Below, in pieces: positions 34,374 to 45,627 of a stretch of DNA of 64,000 bases. Below the pieces are notes generated by a model that made no database searches, had not been told where the DNA came from, and worked only from the letters and a program-made list of their open reading frames with translations. The DNA comes from Begonia masoniana (taxonomy: Eukaryota > Streptophyta > Magnoliopsida > Cucurbitales > Begoniaceae), in assembly GCA_022432975.1 (NCBI GenBank), contig CM039512.1, positions 3,655,998 through 3,719,997 of the forward strand. Reading direction: 5' to 3'. The position numbers and the translations under genes are program-made. Positions within the stretch are counted from its first letter, which is position 1. Every line of letters begins with the position of its first letter.

Positions 34374-34745
34374 TAATATGACGGTCAGATCGGTTTAATT
34401 TTTAGCTCAATATCATGACGCTGGTTATCATAGATCCGGCCCGCGTCCAGCGTGCAATATTGGCTGTAGGCCAAACGATGACCTTGATCGCTCACAGTCA
34501 CAATGCATATTTTTATATAAATATATATATATATATTCAAAGACAAAAAGAAAGATGTTGTTTGCCCTCGTTACATGAACGTTATTCTCTTTCCAGCCCA
34601 CCCAATAGAAGAAGATTGACTTTGACTTCCAATAAATGGATAGTCAATACGGATCACTGCCACCGTTGACTGCGTTAATGGTCTTATTGGTTCATTACCA
34701 TTTAGTTTGCATCTTAATCCAATGATTAACGCATTAAGCACTACA
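34374..34745. other. Unassigned sequence
   Basis: No gene or element identified. It contains a short AT microsatellite near 34517-34536. Confidence 0.4.
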
Positions 34746-35060
34746 TTAATATTGTGATTGATTTAAGCTTGGCGTGTCTCGATAAACTTCATCCACTCAT
34801 CGTGTCTCTTGTGTAATTTTTCTTGAGACTTTAAATTCTTCAAACTCTCATGATCGGAGTGAATGATAAACTCTGCCGACTACAAGTAGAATTACCATGT
34901 TTGTAATGTTTTTATTTAAACATATAACTCTTTGTCGTAGATTGAGTAATTTAACCTCGTTCCACTAAGATTTTTACTGAAATACGTTATCGGCTTCATT
35001 TCATGCATTAAAATTGCCTCCAATTTCTTTTTCCAACTAGTCACGTTCAATTTCAAAAAC
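34746..35060 (-). pseudogene. Gypsy RNase H relic
   Basis: Read on the minus strand with frame changes, it encodes EMKPITYFSKNLSGTRLNY, then [20 protein letters not shown] and [12 protein letters not shown]. These match the RNase H segment of gypsy pol (typically HTDHESLKHLKGQ). No adjoining RT or integrase is seen, so it is an isolated old fragment. Confidence 0.75.
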
Positions 35061-35064
35061 TAAT

Positions 35065-35148
35065 AAAGGAGCATTTAATAGGATGAAAAGCTTCCTCTGA
35101 TCGCTGAATTTTCAAAAGTGCAGCATCTAAACGATAAGAATCAGCCCG
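35065..35148 (+). other. CRK upstream-block relic
   Basis: GCTGAATTTTCAAAAGTGCA, CATCTAAACGATAAGAATCA and GCCCGCG match the CRK upstream block at 3340-3395 (GTTGAATTTTCAAAACTCCG onward). The copia-2 LTR begins right after it. This marks another lost CRK copy 30 kb from the intact gene. Confidence 0.65.
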
Positions 35149-35366
35149 CGTTAGTTTATGGGGTAGAAGATTGTCAGAGACTAATCGGAGAAAAGAAGAA
35201 ACAGAGAGCAACCAGAGAGAAGAAAGAAAAGGCAGCAAAGAAAAACACACTCAATTGATTTTTTTTTTCACTATCCTTACAAGTATGCAGAGTAAGTAAT
35301 AAATGAATGAAAGTGACGTTTAGCTAACTAAATTGAATAGTAAAAGGTTGTGTAAATATATATGCT
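35149..35366 (-). mobile_element. 3' LTR of short-LTR copia-2
   Basis: About 218 bp, near-identical to 48849-49059 (GTTAGTTTATGGGGTAGAAG, then GATTGTCAGAGACTAATCGG). A purine tract on the minus strand (GAGGGGGG at about 35372-35380) follows as expected for a 3' LTR. Exact ends are uncertain by a few bases. The short LTR and gag type suggest the Ale group. Confidence 0.8.
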
Positions 35367-35611
35367 AATATCCCCCCTCAAGATCAAGTGTAACGCCCCG
35401 AGTTTTCTGAACCCGGTTCGCTACTCTTAACTCGAACATAACTAAGAAACTTTGATCCCAATTTAAAACTTCGCTCGAAAGTCAAATTTCGACAATTGCT
35501 AAAATCTCAAAACATTTAAAACTTGCAGCGGAAAACATTTGTATAAATAATATTCATTCAATAGTCAAAATATTAAAGTCAGTTGGTAAAAAGGAAAGGA
35601 AAACAGAACGT

Positions 35612-36050
35612 ATCTACCGGTCACTAGACGACAAAAACCCTCAGTCCATATCCACCGATAGACTACATCCACCGGTAAATAATAACACAACATCATCCGA
35701 TGACTAAACGACAAAACTCCTACTTCTTCTTCTGATAGATTTAATACACGACATCCACTGATCACTAAACGACAAAACTTCTACTTCATCTTCCGATAGA
35801 TTTAATACACGACATCCACCGATCACTAAACGACAAAACTTCTACTTCATCTTCCGATAGATTTAATACATGACATCCACCGATCACTAAACGACAAAAC
35901 TTCTACTTCATCTTCCAATAGATTTATACACAACATCATCCGATGGCTTCCACTGAAGACATCATCCGATGGCTTTTACAAAAGACGTCTTCCAATAGAC
36001 CAAAAACACACAACATCCACCGGTGAATTTCATTCACCGATGGTTGAACT
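35612..36050 (-). repeat. Minisatellite block in LTR E
   Basis: Units of about 62 bp repeat CACTAAACGACAAAACTTCT, ACTTCATCTTCCGATAGATT and TAATACACGACATCCACCGA. Four are near-identical between 35700 and 35940 and others are degenerate. Confidence 0.85.
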
Positions 36051-36426
36051 TACAAATTTTACTCAAAACATTCAAAAACCACCTGACCCTAAGTAACTTC
36101 AAAAATCCAACAAATAACCATTTGAGACCAACATATATATATATATATATATATATTCTTATCCAGTAAAAATCCTAACGTTTGCAATTTGTAACAAAAC
36201 TAAATCAAATTCTTCATAACAGAAGGAACTCAAATATTCTAATCCCTCAACCAATACTACTACCAAATTCTCTACACTCCTCAACATGACATTAGGAAAT
36301 TAGGCTCCACATACAGACAAATGTTAAACCGCCTCATCAAAATACCAAACCGTGGCATGAACATGCTTCAGCACTTCATCTATTCCTCAGCAATTTCAGA
36401 AAATTCTTCAGTAGTTACCTCAGCAC

Positions 36427-36909
36427 CTACATCACAAAACTCATCTATTAGCCTAATGCTAAGCAAGTAAAGCAATAATGAAATGGAATACTGAAATATA
36501 AACCCTAATCATGCAGTTTCTACTTTCACATCTCAGTTGCAATTTTGTTCATTCACTGATATGATCCTTCGGTTCCATTGGGAAGTGGATCAAATTTTTC
36601 AAAGTCATACATTCTCTTCTCGATTAAGGGGCGAATTAGTTCCCTTAACAGCTGATCTGATCCCTCAATTCCATTGGGAGTGGGATCGGTTCTCCCAAAG
36701 TAATAAATCCTTTACTCGATTAAGGGGCGGATTACTTCCCTTAATAGCTAATCTGTTTCAATCTGTTCATACCTTGCCATAACATTACATTAAATTCATT
36801 TTCGTATTTCTTCAAAAACATGATGCATAACATACAGAAAACACTCAAACATGCATAAATCTACTGTTTTGTGATGTAGGCCCGAAGACACACACATTAC
36901 TTCACTTAC
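36427..36909 (-). other. Conserved intron-like segment in LTR E
   Basis: Minus-strand donor CCTGGTAAGT and acceptor GTTTTGTGATGTAGG bound a 483-nt GT-AG span. The arms at 36866-36880 and 36426-36440 are perfectly complementary over 15 nt. The body holds TTAAGGGGCG...CCCTTAA hairpins (about 36559-36775). Confidence 0.6.
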
Positions 36910-37027
36910 CAGGTTTTTCCCCGAGAGATTCTTGGTTAAAAGCTACCTCGATAGTTGGCTCACCTAAAACATAAGCGCAACATTACTTAACTTCATTCTA
37001 AACCATACAAAAATTTTAGGGGAAACT

Positions 37028-37708
37028 AGTTGGAAGCTCGGTTCCTCGAGCATTCCCGATTCATCACCAAAACTTGAACTCAGCTCACACTCACAGCATG
37101 TAATTCAGTGAAGTTGTGTCCACAGCGTTGGAGGTGGAAGAAGCAGAAATGAAGTGTGCTGGACCAAAGGAAGTCCCACGAAAATTTATCCAGCCACATC
37201 AACAGAGAGGGATGAAAAGGCCTAGTGAAGGCCAGAGTAGCCAAGGGACAGGAAGGAAGGTGCGGGATACCAAAAAGTTTCCTCAATGCCCGAAGTGTTT
37301 GAAGAGTCATCTGGGTGAGTGCAAGTTTGGAACGGGGAAGTGTTTCAACTGTGAAGGAGTTGGACACGCATACAAGGATTGCCCAAACCCTAGAATCATT
37401 TGATGCTTCCATTGTAACAAAGTCGGCCATATCAACAGAGACTGCCCAGCTTTGAAGAGTGGCCCTGCTAAGATTAAGCCGAGAATATTCTCCATGATAG
37501 AGCCCGCAGTTGTGTCAGGTACCATATTGATCAACTCTGTACCTGCTCTTACTTTAATAGATTCGGGTGCAACACATTCTTTTATAGTGTCCACGTTTGC
37601 CGATAAGTTAGGCGTACAGTTTACCTCTACTGAGCAAGTTGGAAGCTCGGTTCCTTGAGCATTCCCGATTCATCACCAAAACTTGAACTCAGGTCACACT
37701 CACAGCAT
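37028..37708. repeat. 72-bp direct repeats around the captured segment
   Basis: 37028-37099 and 37637-37708 are direct repeats (AGTTGGAAGCTCGGTTCCT to CTCACAGCAT) with two differences noticed by eye. The sequence between them is foreign to the LTR. Confidence 0.85.
37100..37636 (+). pseudogene. Captured gypsy gag-protease fragment
   Basis: On the plus strand, opposite to the host LTR, the insert encodes the end of gag: RGMKRPSEGQSSQGTGRK, CPKCLKSHLGEC, two zinc knuckles (CFNCEGVGHAYKDC and CFHCNKVGHINRDC, separated by a TGA at about 37400), then protease LIDSGATHSF. The order matches gypsy D gag-protease, with a second knuckle that gypsy D lacks, so a related gypsy family is the source. It has no start and is cut after the protease core. 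Confidence 0.8.
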
Positions 37709-37907
37709 ACCTAGAACACTCATTCTACCAGAAGAAAATCACCAAATGTATAACCTACATTCATCCTAAACCATCAGCAAAAGGGCTCAAAGAAGAACTC
37801 ACCTACGCTGATGAAGAATCAGGCAAGAAAATCGCCGAGAGAGAGTCTGTTGAGCGAGCCGAATACTAAACAAGGAAATGAAACAGTGGCGGCTAAAACC
37901 CTTAGCT

Positions 37908-37924
37908 AGCCGCTTTTAATACTA
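37908..37924 (-). promoter_or_regulatory. TATA-like box of LTR E
   Basis: The minus strand reads GTATTAAAAGCGG about 145 bp inside the LTR 5' end, followed about 30 bp later by GCCGCCACTG. The same spacing occurs in LTR F and LTR G, so this is the likely core promoter. Confidence 0.45.
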
Positions 37925-38072
37925 ACCTTTGCAAAATTACGCATTTGCCATTGACTAACCAACTTTAACCTAATTGATCAACCAATTAAATTCATTTAGT
38001 TTCATACAAATAAACCTAAAAAATACAGCTATAAGAATATCAAGTTAGACAATTACCGAATGCTACATCAAG

Positions 38073-39177
38073 GGCGTAGACCAAAGATCTTGGATAGAAA
38101 GCGGGTGAAAAGTACCGGAGGGAGAGGTTTAGTGAGCGCATCAGCTAATTGGTTTGCAGACAGAGTGAATTTGACCACGAGCATCTTTTGTAACACCTTT
38201 TCCTGTACGAAATGGAAATCAATCTCTACATGTTTGGACTAGGAGTGCAGAACAGGGTTGGAAGCTAGATATGTGGCACTCAAGTTATCACACAGAATGA
38301 GAGGTGCAGGAGGAGAATTGATACTGAGTTCCTTTAGTAGGGACTGTAACCATCAGACTTCTGCTGCTCCATTCGCAACGCTGCGGTACTCAGATTCGGT
38401 GCTAGATCGCGATACCACCTTCTGTTTGGTGGATGACCAAGAGATGAGATTTGCACCGAGAAAGATACAGAAGCCACTGGTGCTTTTGCGGTCGTCTGGG
38501 CAAGAGGCCCAATCTGCATCCGTATAACACGTCAAGACAAGTGAAGTCGATGTTGTGAAGGAAATACCAAGTGAAAGTGTACCTTTGAGATATTTCAGAA
38601 TTCGTTTGACCGCTTGCCAGTGAGTATCCAAGGGAGCATGCATAAACTGTGATACTTTGTTTACGGCGAAGGCAATATCCGGTCATGTAAGGCAGCAGTA
38701 CTGAAGACTACCAACTATGCTTCGGTATAAGAAACCATCAGGTAAAGGTGTCCTGGATTTGAGAGATAGCACAGGACCAGCAACCATGGGAGTCGGAACA
38801 GGTTTGCAAGATCCCATATTCGCCCGGTTAAGTAGCTCAGATATATATCGAGATTGAGAGAGATTCATACCAGTGGCTGTCTTAGTGACTGAAATGCCAA
38901 GAAAATAAGACAGCGGTCCAAGGTCACGAACTTTAAACTGAGAGTGTAGATATGCCAATAGCTGGTCAACAAGAGTAGGAGAATCACCAGTCATAATAAT
39001 GTCGTCCACATACACAAGCATGATAATAATGGCCGACGACGAACGACGAATGAAAAGAGATGAGTCAAACTTGGATGCGGAGAAAGCCCAGTCGATTAAT
39101 GCAGTGTATAACTTAGTGTACCAAGCTCTGGGGGACTGTTTTAGCCCATAGAGAGCTTTATGTAAGAAACATACAGC
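38073..39177 (-). pseudogene. Copia-2 RT C-terminal half and RNase H
   Basis: Continues the copia-2 pol from 45628 across the gag-only insertion (the ALYGLKQSPRAWY motif lies at the junction). The RT active site VYVDDIIMTG is intact at about 39010. DLGPLSYFLGI and VGSLQYCCLT follow, then RNase H (CYTDADWASCPDDRKSTSGF, SSTESEYRSVANG). A TGA/TAG-type stop after NGAAEV and others break the end. Copia RNase H degrades template RNA after reverse transcription. Confidence 0.88.
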
Positions 39178-40679
39178 TGTTAGTGATTTTACACCTTTAC
39201 ACGCAAGTGCACGTGTCGCTAACGAAGTAATAGAGTAAGTAAAGTATCGATCCCACGAGGATATTGTTAATTGAATTAATCGCTATAAAAATCTTATAAA
39301 AATATTAAATTGCTGGATAAAAATTAGAAATAAAATATGAATAATGATTCAATAAAATAAAACAAGATTAAACGAGGTAAAAACGATAAAAGAAGGCCTT
39401 GGCTAGGATCGATTTTCTTCGTTACGATGATTCTGCTACTAATGCTCTGCAGCATTATCTAAAAAACAGCAAGAATAAAAATATTTTCTAGGATTCTTTC
39501 GAATTGCCTAGGTAAATTCAAATTAGAATTTCTTTCTACCTTGAAAGAATGTAACTAATATTGAATTTTCAATATGTGCTATTCTTATCGCCAATCAAAT
39601 TAATGTTAACTACGTTGTAACAATTTAATTCGATTAATTATTCATGCATCTAAAATTTATATCTATCTGTCGATACAATATAAACATGAATCGTCAACCT
39701 ATCTATCGATACGATCTGACTTAGCAATAAAATTTCACAAATAATTGTTCAATAGATAATTGCAGACACAAAACCAAGATCGTAGCAAAATATTGCAACA
39801 AATACTATCGTCCTAACCAAGATTAAAAAAAATTAGCCTAAAATCATGATAACAAAACTAAAAATAATAATAATATTAATCAAAGGAAAAATCAGAAAAT
39901 AGATTAAGAAGAAGAATTTTTGAAGTCCAGATCTCCAGCAACCAAGATTCCCTTCCTTCTCGTTCTGCGTAGTCCTTTGTTTTTCCGCCACCTTTTCGTC
40001 TATTTTTGTCATTTAGCTCTTCAAGGTTACAGAACCTTGGTGTTCTTCTACGGACCTTTAGGGTTTTTTCCTCTAGGTCTTTGACCCTAGGTTCAAGTCC
40101 CCTTCCAGCCTCCTTCTCCAGCAAGTAGTCCCACGCCAGAATGCCTCTTCTTTAGCAAAATATCTCTTTTTAATTGTGCATGCAATCTTCTCTTTCTCTC
40201 TCCAATCTATTCTTATTTTATTTTATTTGTTTCCTTTTTTTTAGCTTTCCAGAATGGATTTCTCTCTCCTTGGCTTTACGTGCTTCAATGATTTCCAGGT
40301 TTCCTTGTTCCAATTTATTTTCCCTTCCTATTTTGTCCTCTTCTGCATGCCAAGTGTCAATCCTTTTCTCTTTCCAAATTATTCTTCACCTTGATTTTTG
40401 CCTTCCCTTTCTCTTCACAAATCTCAGCATTTGAATTTGAATTTTCCACTATAAAAATAACATTCAATTATGAGAATATAAAATTCAAAATAAGGAGACA
40501 AAATCTGCTTTTAAGAGAAAATCTGCATAAAATATATTAAATTCAATCAAAGCCCTAATGCTGCAGCATTGCATAGCATTTATAGTAAATCCATATCAAT
40601 TCATTATTGCAATCACTCAATTCATATAAGTTTTCTTATGTAAAATTAGTATAAAATGACTCTAAAATAAGAGTCATCA
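39178..40679 (-). repeat. 3' LTR of the gag-only element
   Basis: 1502 bp; on the minus strand it starts TGATGACTCTTATTTTAGAG and ends CACTAACA. It is followed on the plus strand by TACCCCCAAACTT, the complement of a polypurine tract. Open frames in it (for example 39876-40124) are repeated in the partner LTR and look like chance. Confidence 0.92.
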
Positions 40680-42155
40680 AATACCCCCAAACTTAAACCA
40701 TTACTCGTCCTCGAGTGATGCAAACAAAAATAAGTTCCCAAATTATCATTAACAAATTGATGTAATTTCCAAAATATCTAGTAACTTGTAAATCATTGAA
40801 AAATGTCATCATCACAATTAAAAGTAATCAATATAGATTTAATTCCCAATAAACTCAATTTCAAAGTGTGTGTGTGCTCAAACTCCATTTGAATTGTTAA
40901 GTTCAATCATCAAAACTAGAAATCACAATACATATCATCGAATGTCAACTCTCTAATATTCTTCATAAATCCATTAGCATTCAAAGATTCTTCTTCTTTA
41001 TTTTATTTTATTTTTAAATAAGTGAGGGGATTAAGTGTTTTTTTTTTCTTTTTTTTTACATTAACTTTATCTATCAGTCACACTACCTTTTGACGCGATT
41101 GACAACATTGGTGATGAAGTCCTCCGGTTACTCAATAGTGTCACTCCAAGATATACATACTCATATAAAATAGAGGAGTATAGTCAATAAACATGCAACG
41201 GAGTTCCTCCCAAAGTTCCTCTAATTTATTTCTACCCATCGAGTATCCAAAAGGCTCACTCGAAATTGAAAGTAGATTAGAAAATTGCACTTTTTTTTTG
41301 TTTTTTATTTATTTATTTATTTATTTTTTGCATAACCCCCAAACTTATTATTTACTATATTTTTTTTAAAAAAGAAGTCTTTCATTGCTAATTTCTTCAA
41401 TCAAACACCAAATTATTGACACCTAGATATAATTGTAATATCTAAAAATGATGATATTCCTAAACAACCAAGAGGAGTTTGTGTGTGAGAGACAACTAAG
41501 TTAATGGGAATAAATCTTAATTGATTTCTAATAATAAGTGACACTAACATTCTCCAATAATCTACCAAATCAAAGGATATTAGGAAATTATATTGCACTT
41601 TTCTTCATTTCATTCATTTTTTTTAAATAGCACACAGGAAACACCCCTAACAAATCACAAAAACGAACTAACCAAAATTAAATAGAGAACCAATTTCCAT
41701 AAAGTAAAATTTAAATAACCAAAATTAACATGCAATCAACATCCACAGACCCAATTTAAATGGTAAACATGAAGCATCCAAATTAAATAAACATCCACAT
41801 TAAACAAATAATACTAAACAGCATACCAAATAGCACCCCCACACTTAAACGTTGGCAGTGTCCCCACTGCCAAACAAATGAAGTTCAGAAAAAAAAAATT
41901 AAAGCACAATAAAACTAGGGGGGTTAGGACTTCCCTGGTATTTCCTTTTTCGTTCCATTAGAAGGAGGGTTTCATGTTGCTTTCTCTTCATCAGCTTCTT
42001 CTTCCCTGATTTGTGCAAACCTGAGTTTATTTTTAGCAAAAACAAAAACAAATAAAGAACAATAAATAAAAACTAATACAAAAGGATATGAAAAATTGGG
42101 TTGCCTCCCAAGTAGCGCTAAGTTTTTCAAGTCTTCAGCCAGACTTCTCCATACG
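40680..42155 (-). other. Non-coding 3' half of the gag-only element
   Basis: Where pol would be expected there is AT-rich DNA with long T and A runs, and no RT, RNase H or integrase motif on either strand. The conserved GGGTTGCCTCCCAAGTAGCG sits at about 42100, just after the gag end. Confidence 0.7.
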
Positions 42156-43967
42156 TCACTTTTCTTTAATTTGTGGATGATATGCTATGGTCACTTTATG
42201 CTTGAGGTAAGAGGGCAGGTGTTTGAGCTCCAGTGTTGGTGTGTTTTCAACAGATGGTTTGAAAGCTTCTGGGTTATCCTTCGTTCGAACAAATACCTCA
42301 AACTGTTTCCCTTGGCTCCTATGAAATTGCCTCGTGTCTTCCATTTTCATCTTTTCAGATATGTTGAAGCAATCTTCTTCATTGTACGGGCACTTCATAG
42401 CTTTTAATACATTAAAAGTAATCTGCTGGTCATTCACATTGCTGCCACCGCCAAAAATCTCATCCTTTCTCCCAAAAATTTCTTTTTCTTCGTGCTTCTG
42501 TAGTCTTTGAGGGAATGGTGGAGATGGTTTCTGGATTCTCAATTCACCTTGTTGTTGCTGCGGTGTTGCTACAACATCGTTTTCTGGATTGCTCTTTTCT
42601 AGTTCTCTCAATTCTTCTTGTTCAACCAACTCATCTTGTTTCTTTAAATTCACTGTTTTTTGTTGTTGTTCTGGAATCTCAGGTTCCCTTCCATTCCTCA
42701 ATACAATGGCCTCGCAATATTCTTTTTCTGATCTTTGTAGCACTTCTGTATTTCTTGGTAATTGTCCTGCAGTTCTCATGCTTAAAGATTGAGCCAACTG
42801 CCCCACATGTATCTCAATATTCTTCATTGATACAGCCAAGTTCTGCAAGATCACATCTGTCTCAACAGCATATTCTTTGGCGAAGCTGTCTGATTGTTCT
42901 TGATGCATTGAAGTATGAGTTGGCTGTGAGAAACCTTGAGTGTAATTTTCAGTTAGTATGATTGGTGCTGTAACATTTTGCTGCTGCGAATTCCATTGAA
43001 AATCTAGATGCGGTTTCCAACCAGGATTGTATGTCTGCGAGTATGGATTATTGTTCATATTGTATCCAACATAATTTTCAGATTCCGGATGAGTAGGATA
43101 TGAAGTTTCATCGTGGTTTTCTCCATAAAACATGCATGAAACCTCTCTAGTTATTGGCTTGGATGGTGTGTTCATCTCCTTGATCGCATTTTCCAGCATA
43201 GCAATCTTTGCATTTAAGGCTGACACCTCATCCAGATCGTAAACTCCAGGTGCCCGCCTTTTAGGATTAAATTCTTCTGAAGACCAGTGGTAGCTGTTCA
43301 CTGCCATCCTTTCCAATAAATCATACGCTTCATTAAAAGATTTTGATAAGAGAGTTCCATGTGCTGCAGCATCAATGATAGATCTTGTTTGCCCATTTAA
43401 TCCATTGTAAAATGTCTCCAGCTGAATCCAGTGTGGTATTCCATGGCTAGGGCATTGTCTTAATAATTCCTTGAATCTCTCCCAAGCCTCATAAAGTGAC
43501 TCGCCATCTCGCTGCTGAAAACTGATGATTTCATTTCTCATCCTTGCATTCCTTACTGGCGGATGGTATTTCATGATAAACTTCTTGGCTAACTCTCCTC
43601 ATGTAGTGATAGTATTTGATGGGATGCTATCCAACCAATCTCGTGCTCGGTCTCTTAAAGAATACGGGAAAAGCTTAAGCCTTAATGCCTCAACTGAAAC
43701 TCCAGGAAAATGAAACGAGTCGCTCACTTCTCCAAATGCTTTAAGATGACGATGGGGATTGTCTGTTACCATTCCACTAAATTGTCCAATGGTTTGGAGC
43801 ATCTGAAACATGACCGGTTTAAGCTCGAATCGAGTAGCATATATTTCTGGTCTCACAATACCGGGATTCAATTCGTCGAGCGTGGGAATGGCAAAGTCTT
43901 GAATAGGTCAATCTCGGTCATCAATTATTCGATTCAAAAATATTCTTTCTCCTTCCTGGTTATCCAT
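42156..43967 (-). pseudogene. Gag of the gag-only element, two nonsense codons
   Basis: The ATG at 43967 begins MDNQEGERIF. Retrotransposon gag domain: RPEIYATRFELKPVMFQML, RDRARDWLDSIPSNTITT, FIMKYHPPVRNARMRNEI, WERFKELLRQCPSHGIP. A long glutamine- and glutamate-rich tail follows, ending in a linker (LELKHLPSYLKHKVT) that normally precedes protease and RT in Athila-type polyproteins. The frame is otherwise open, with TGA at 43908-43910 and 43599-43601; the second replaces a usual Trp. The abrupt end shows that pol was lost after the linker. Confidence 0.85.
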
Positions 43968-44088
43968 ATTAGCTTCTTCAATCGTCAAACATAAATCACG
44001 AATACCTGAAAATAGAGAAACAAAATAAAATAAAATAATGTAAAATAAAATAAAATAATTATAGCAAAATAATTACAACTAAGCAATA

Positions 44089-44106
44089 TCCCCGGCAACG
44101 GCGCCA
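44089..44106 (-). promoter_or_regulatory. Primer binding site of the gag-only element (tRNA-Asp type)
   Basis: The minus strand reads TGGCGCCGTTGCCGGGG a few bases after the 5' LTR, the site typical of Athila-like gypsy elements. It distinguishes this element from its copia host, which uses a tRNA-Met type site. Confidence 0.88.
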
Positions 44107-44112
44107 AAAACT

Positions 44113-45627
44113 TGTTAGTGATTTTACACCTTTACACGCAAGTGCACGTGTCGCTAACGAAGTAATAGAGTAAGTAAAGTATCGATCCCACGAGGATATT
44201 GTTAATTGAATTAATCGCTATAAAAATCTTATAAAAATATTAAATTGCTGGATAAAAATTAGAAATAAAATATGAATAATGATTCAATAAAATAAAACAA
44301 GATTAAACGAGGTAAAAACGATAAAAGAAGGCCTTGGCTAGGATCGATTTTCTTCGTTACGATGATTCTGCTACTAATGCTCTGGTAATGCTCTGCAGCA
44401 TTATCTAAAAAACAGCAAGAATAAAAATATTTTCTAGGATTCTTTCGAATTGCCTAGGTAAATTCAAATTAGAATTTCTTTCTACCTTGAAAGAATGTAA
44501 CTAATATTGAATTTTCGATATGTGCTATTCTTATCGCCAATCAAATTAATGTTAACTACGTTGTAACAATTTAATTCGATTAATTATTCATGCATCTAAA
44601 ATTTATATCTATCTGTCGATACAATATAAACATGAATCGTCAACCTATCTATCGATACGATCTGACTTAGCAATAAAATTTCACAAATAATTGTTCAATA
44701 GATAATTGCAGACACAAAACCAAGATCGTAGCAAAATATCGCAACAAATACTATCGTCCTAACCAAGATTAAAAAAAATTAGCCTAAAATCATGATAACA
44801 AAACTAAAAATAATAATAATATTAATCAAAGGAAAAATCAGAAAATAGATTAAGAAGAAGAATTTTTGAAGTCCAGATCTCCAGCAACCAAGATTCCCTT
44901 CCTTCTCGTTTTGCGTAGTCCTTTGTTTTTCCGCCACCTTTTCGTCTATTTTTGTCATTTAGCTCTTCAAGGTTACAGAACCTTGGTGTTCTTCTACGGA
45001 CCTTTAGGGTTTTTTCCCCTAGGTCTTTGACCCTAGGTTCAAGTCCCCTTCCAGCCTCCTTCTCCAGCAAGTAGTCCCACGCCAGAATGCCTCTTCTTTA
45101 GCAAAATATCTCTTTTTAATTGTGCATGCAATCTTCTCTTTCTCTCTCCAATCTATTCTTATTTTATTTTATTTGTTTCCTTTTTTTTTTAGCTTTCCAG
45201 AATGGATTTCTCTCTCCTTGGCTTTACGTGCTTCAATGATTTCCAGGTTTCCTTGTTCCAATTTATTTTCCCTTCCTATTTTGTCCTCTTCTGCATGCCA
45301 AGTGTCAATCCTTTTCTCTTTCCAAATTATTCTTCACCTTGATTTTTGCCTTCCCTTTCTCTTCACAAATCTCAGCATTTGAATTTGAATTTCCCACTAT
45401 AAAAATAACATTCAATTATGAGAATATAAAATTCAAAATAAGGAGACAAAATCTGCTTTTAAGAGAAAATCTGCATAAAATATATTAAATTCAATCAAAG
45501 CCCTAATGCTGCAGCATTGCATAGCATTTATAGTAAATCCATATCAATTCATTATTGCAATCACTCAATTCATATAAGTTTTCTTATGTAAAATTAGTAT
45601 AAAATGACTCTAAAATAAGAGTCATCA
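44113..45627 (-). repeat. 5' LTR of the gag-only element
   Basis: 1515 bp, near-identical to 39178-40679; differences include the 14-bp duplication near 44380-44396 and small A/T-run changes. Confidence 0.92.

Larger units (their letters stand above)
35389..38067 (-). mobile_element. Solo gypsy LTR E with a captured gag-protease segment
   Basis: A 2679-bp element, ends TGTAACGCCCCGAG and GCTACA, flanked by a perfect TCAAG duplication (35384-35388 and 38068-38072). The right terminus is TGCTACA instead of GTTACA. It is similar to LTR F and LTR G through most of its length. An extra 537 bp (37100-37636) between 72-bp direct repeats carries retroviral-type coding sequence on the opposite strand. 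Confidence 0.85.
39178..45627 (-). mobile_element. Complete gag-only LTR element (TR-GAG type)
   Basis: 6450 bp with two LTRs (39178-40679 and 44113-45627), a perfect 5-bp duplication ACAGC (39173-39177 and 45628-45632), a primer site, a polypurine tract and a gag gene, but no pol. The LTRs are near-identical over about 1.5 kb; one has a 14-bp duplication (AATGCTCTGGTAATGCTCTG), so insertion is fairly recent. Elements with LTRs and only gag are known as TR-GAG and need enzymes from autonomous relatives. The primer site and gag type point to the Athila/Tat gypsy side. It disrupts copia-2 pol. Confidence 0.92.

Noticed and set aside
39876..40124. 82-residue frame repeated at 44822-45070
   Set aside because: Both copies lie in the two LTRs of one element, so repetition is expected; no domain is seen.
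42515..42961. 148-residue plus-strand frame
   Set aside because: It is antisense to the clearly recognisable gag at 42156-43967.
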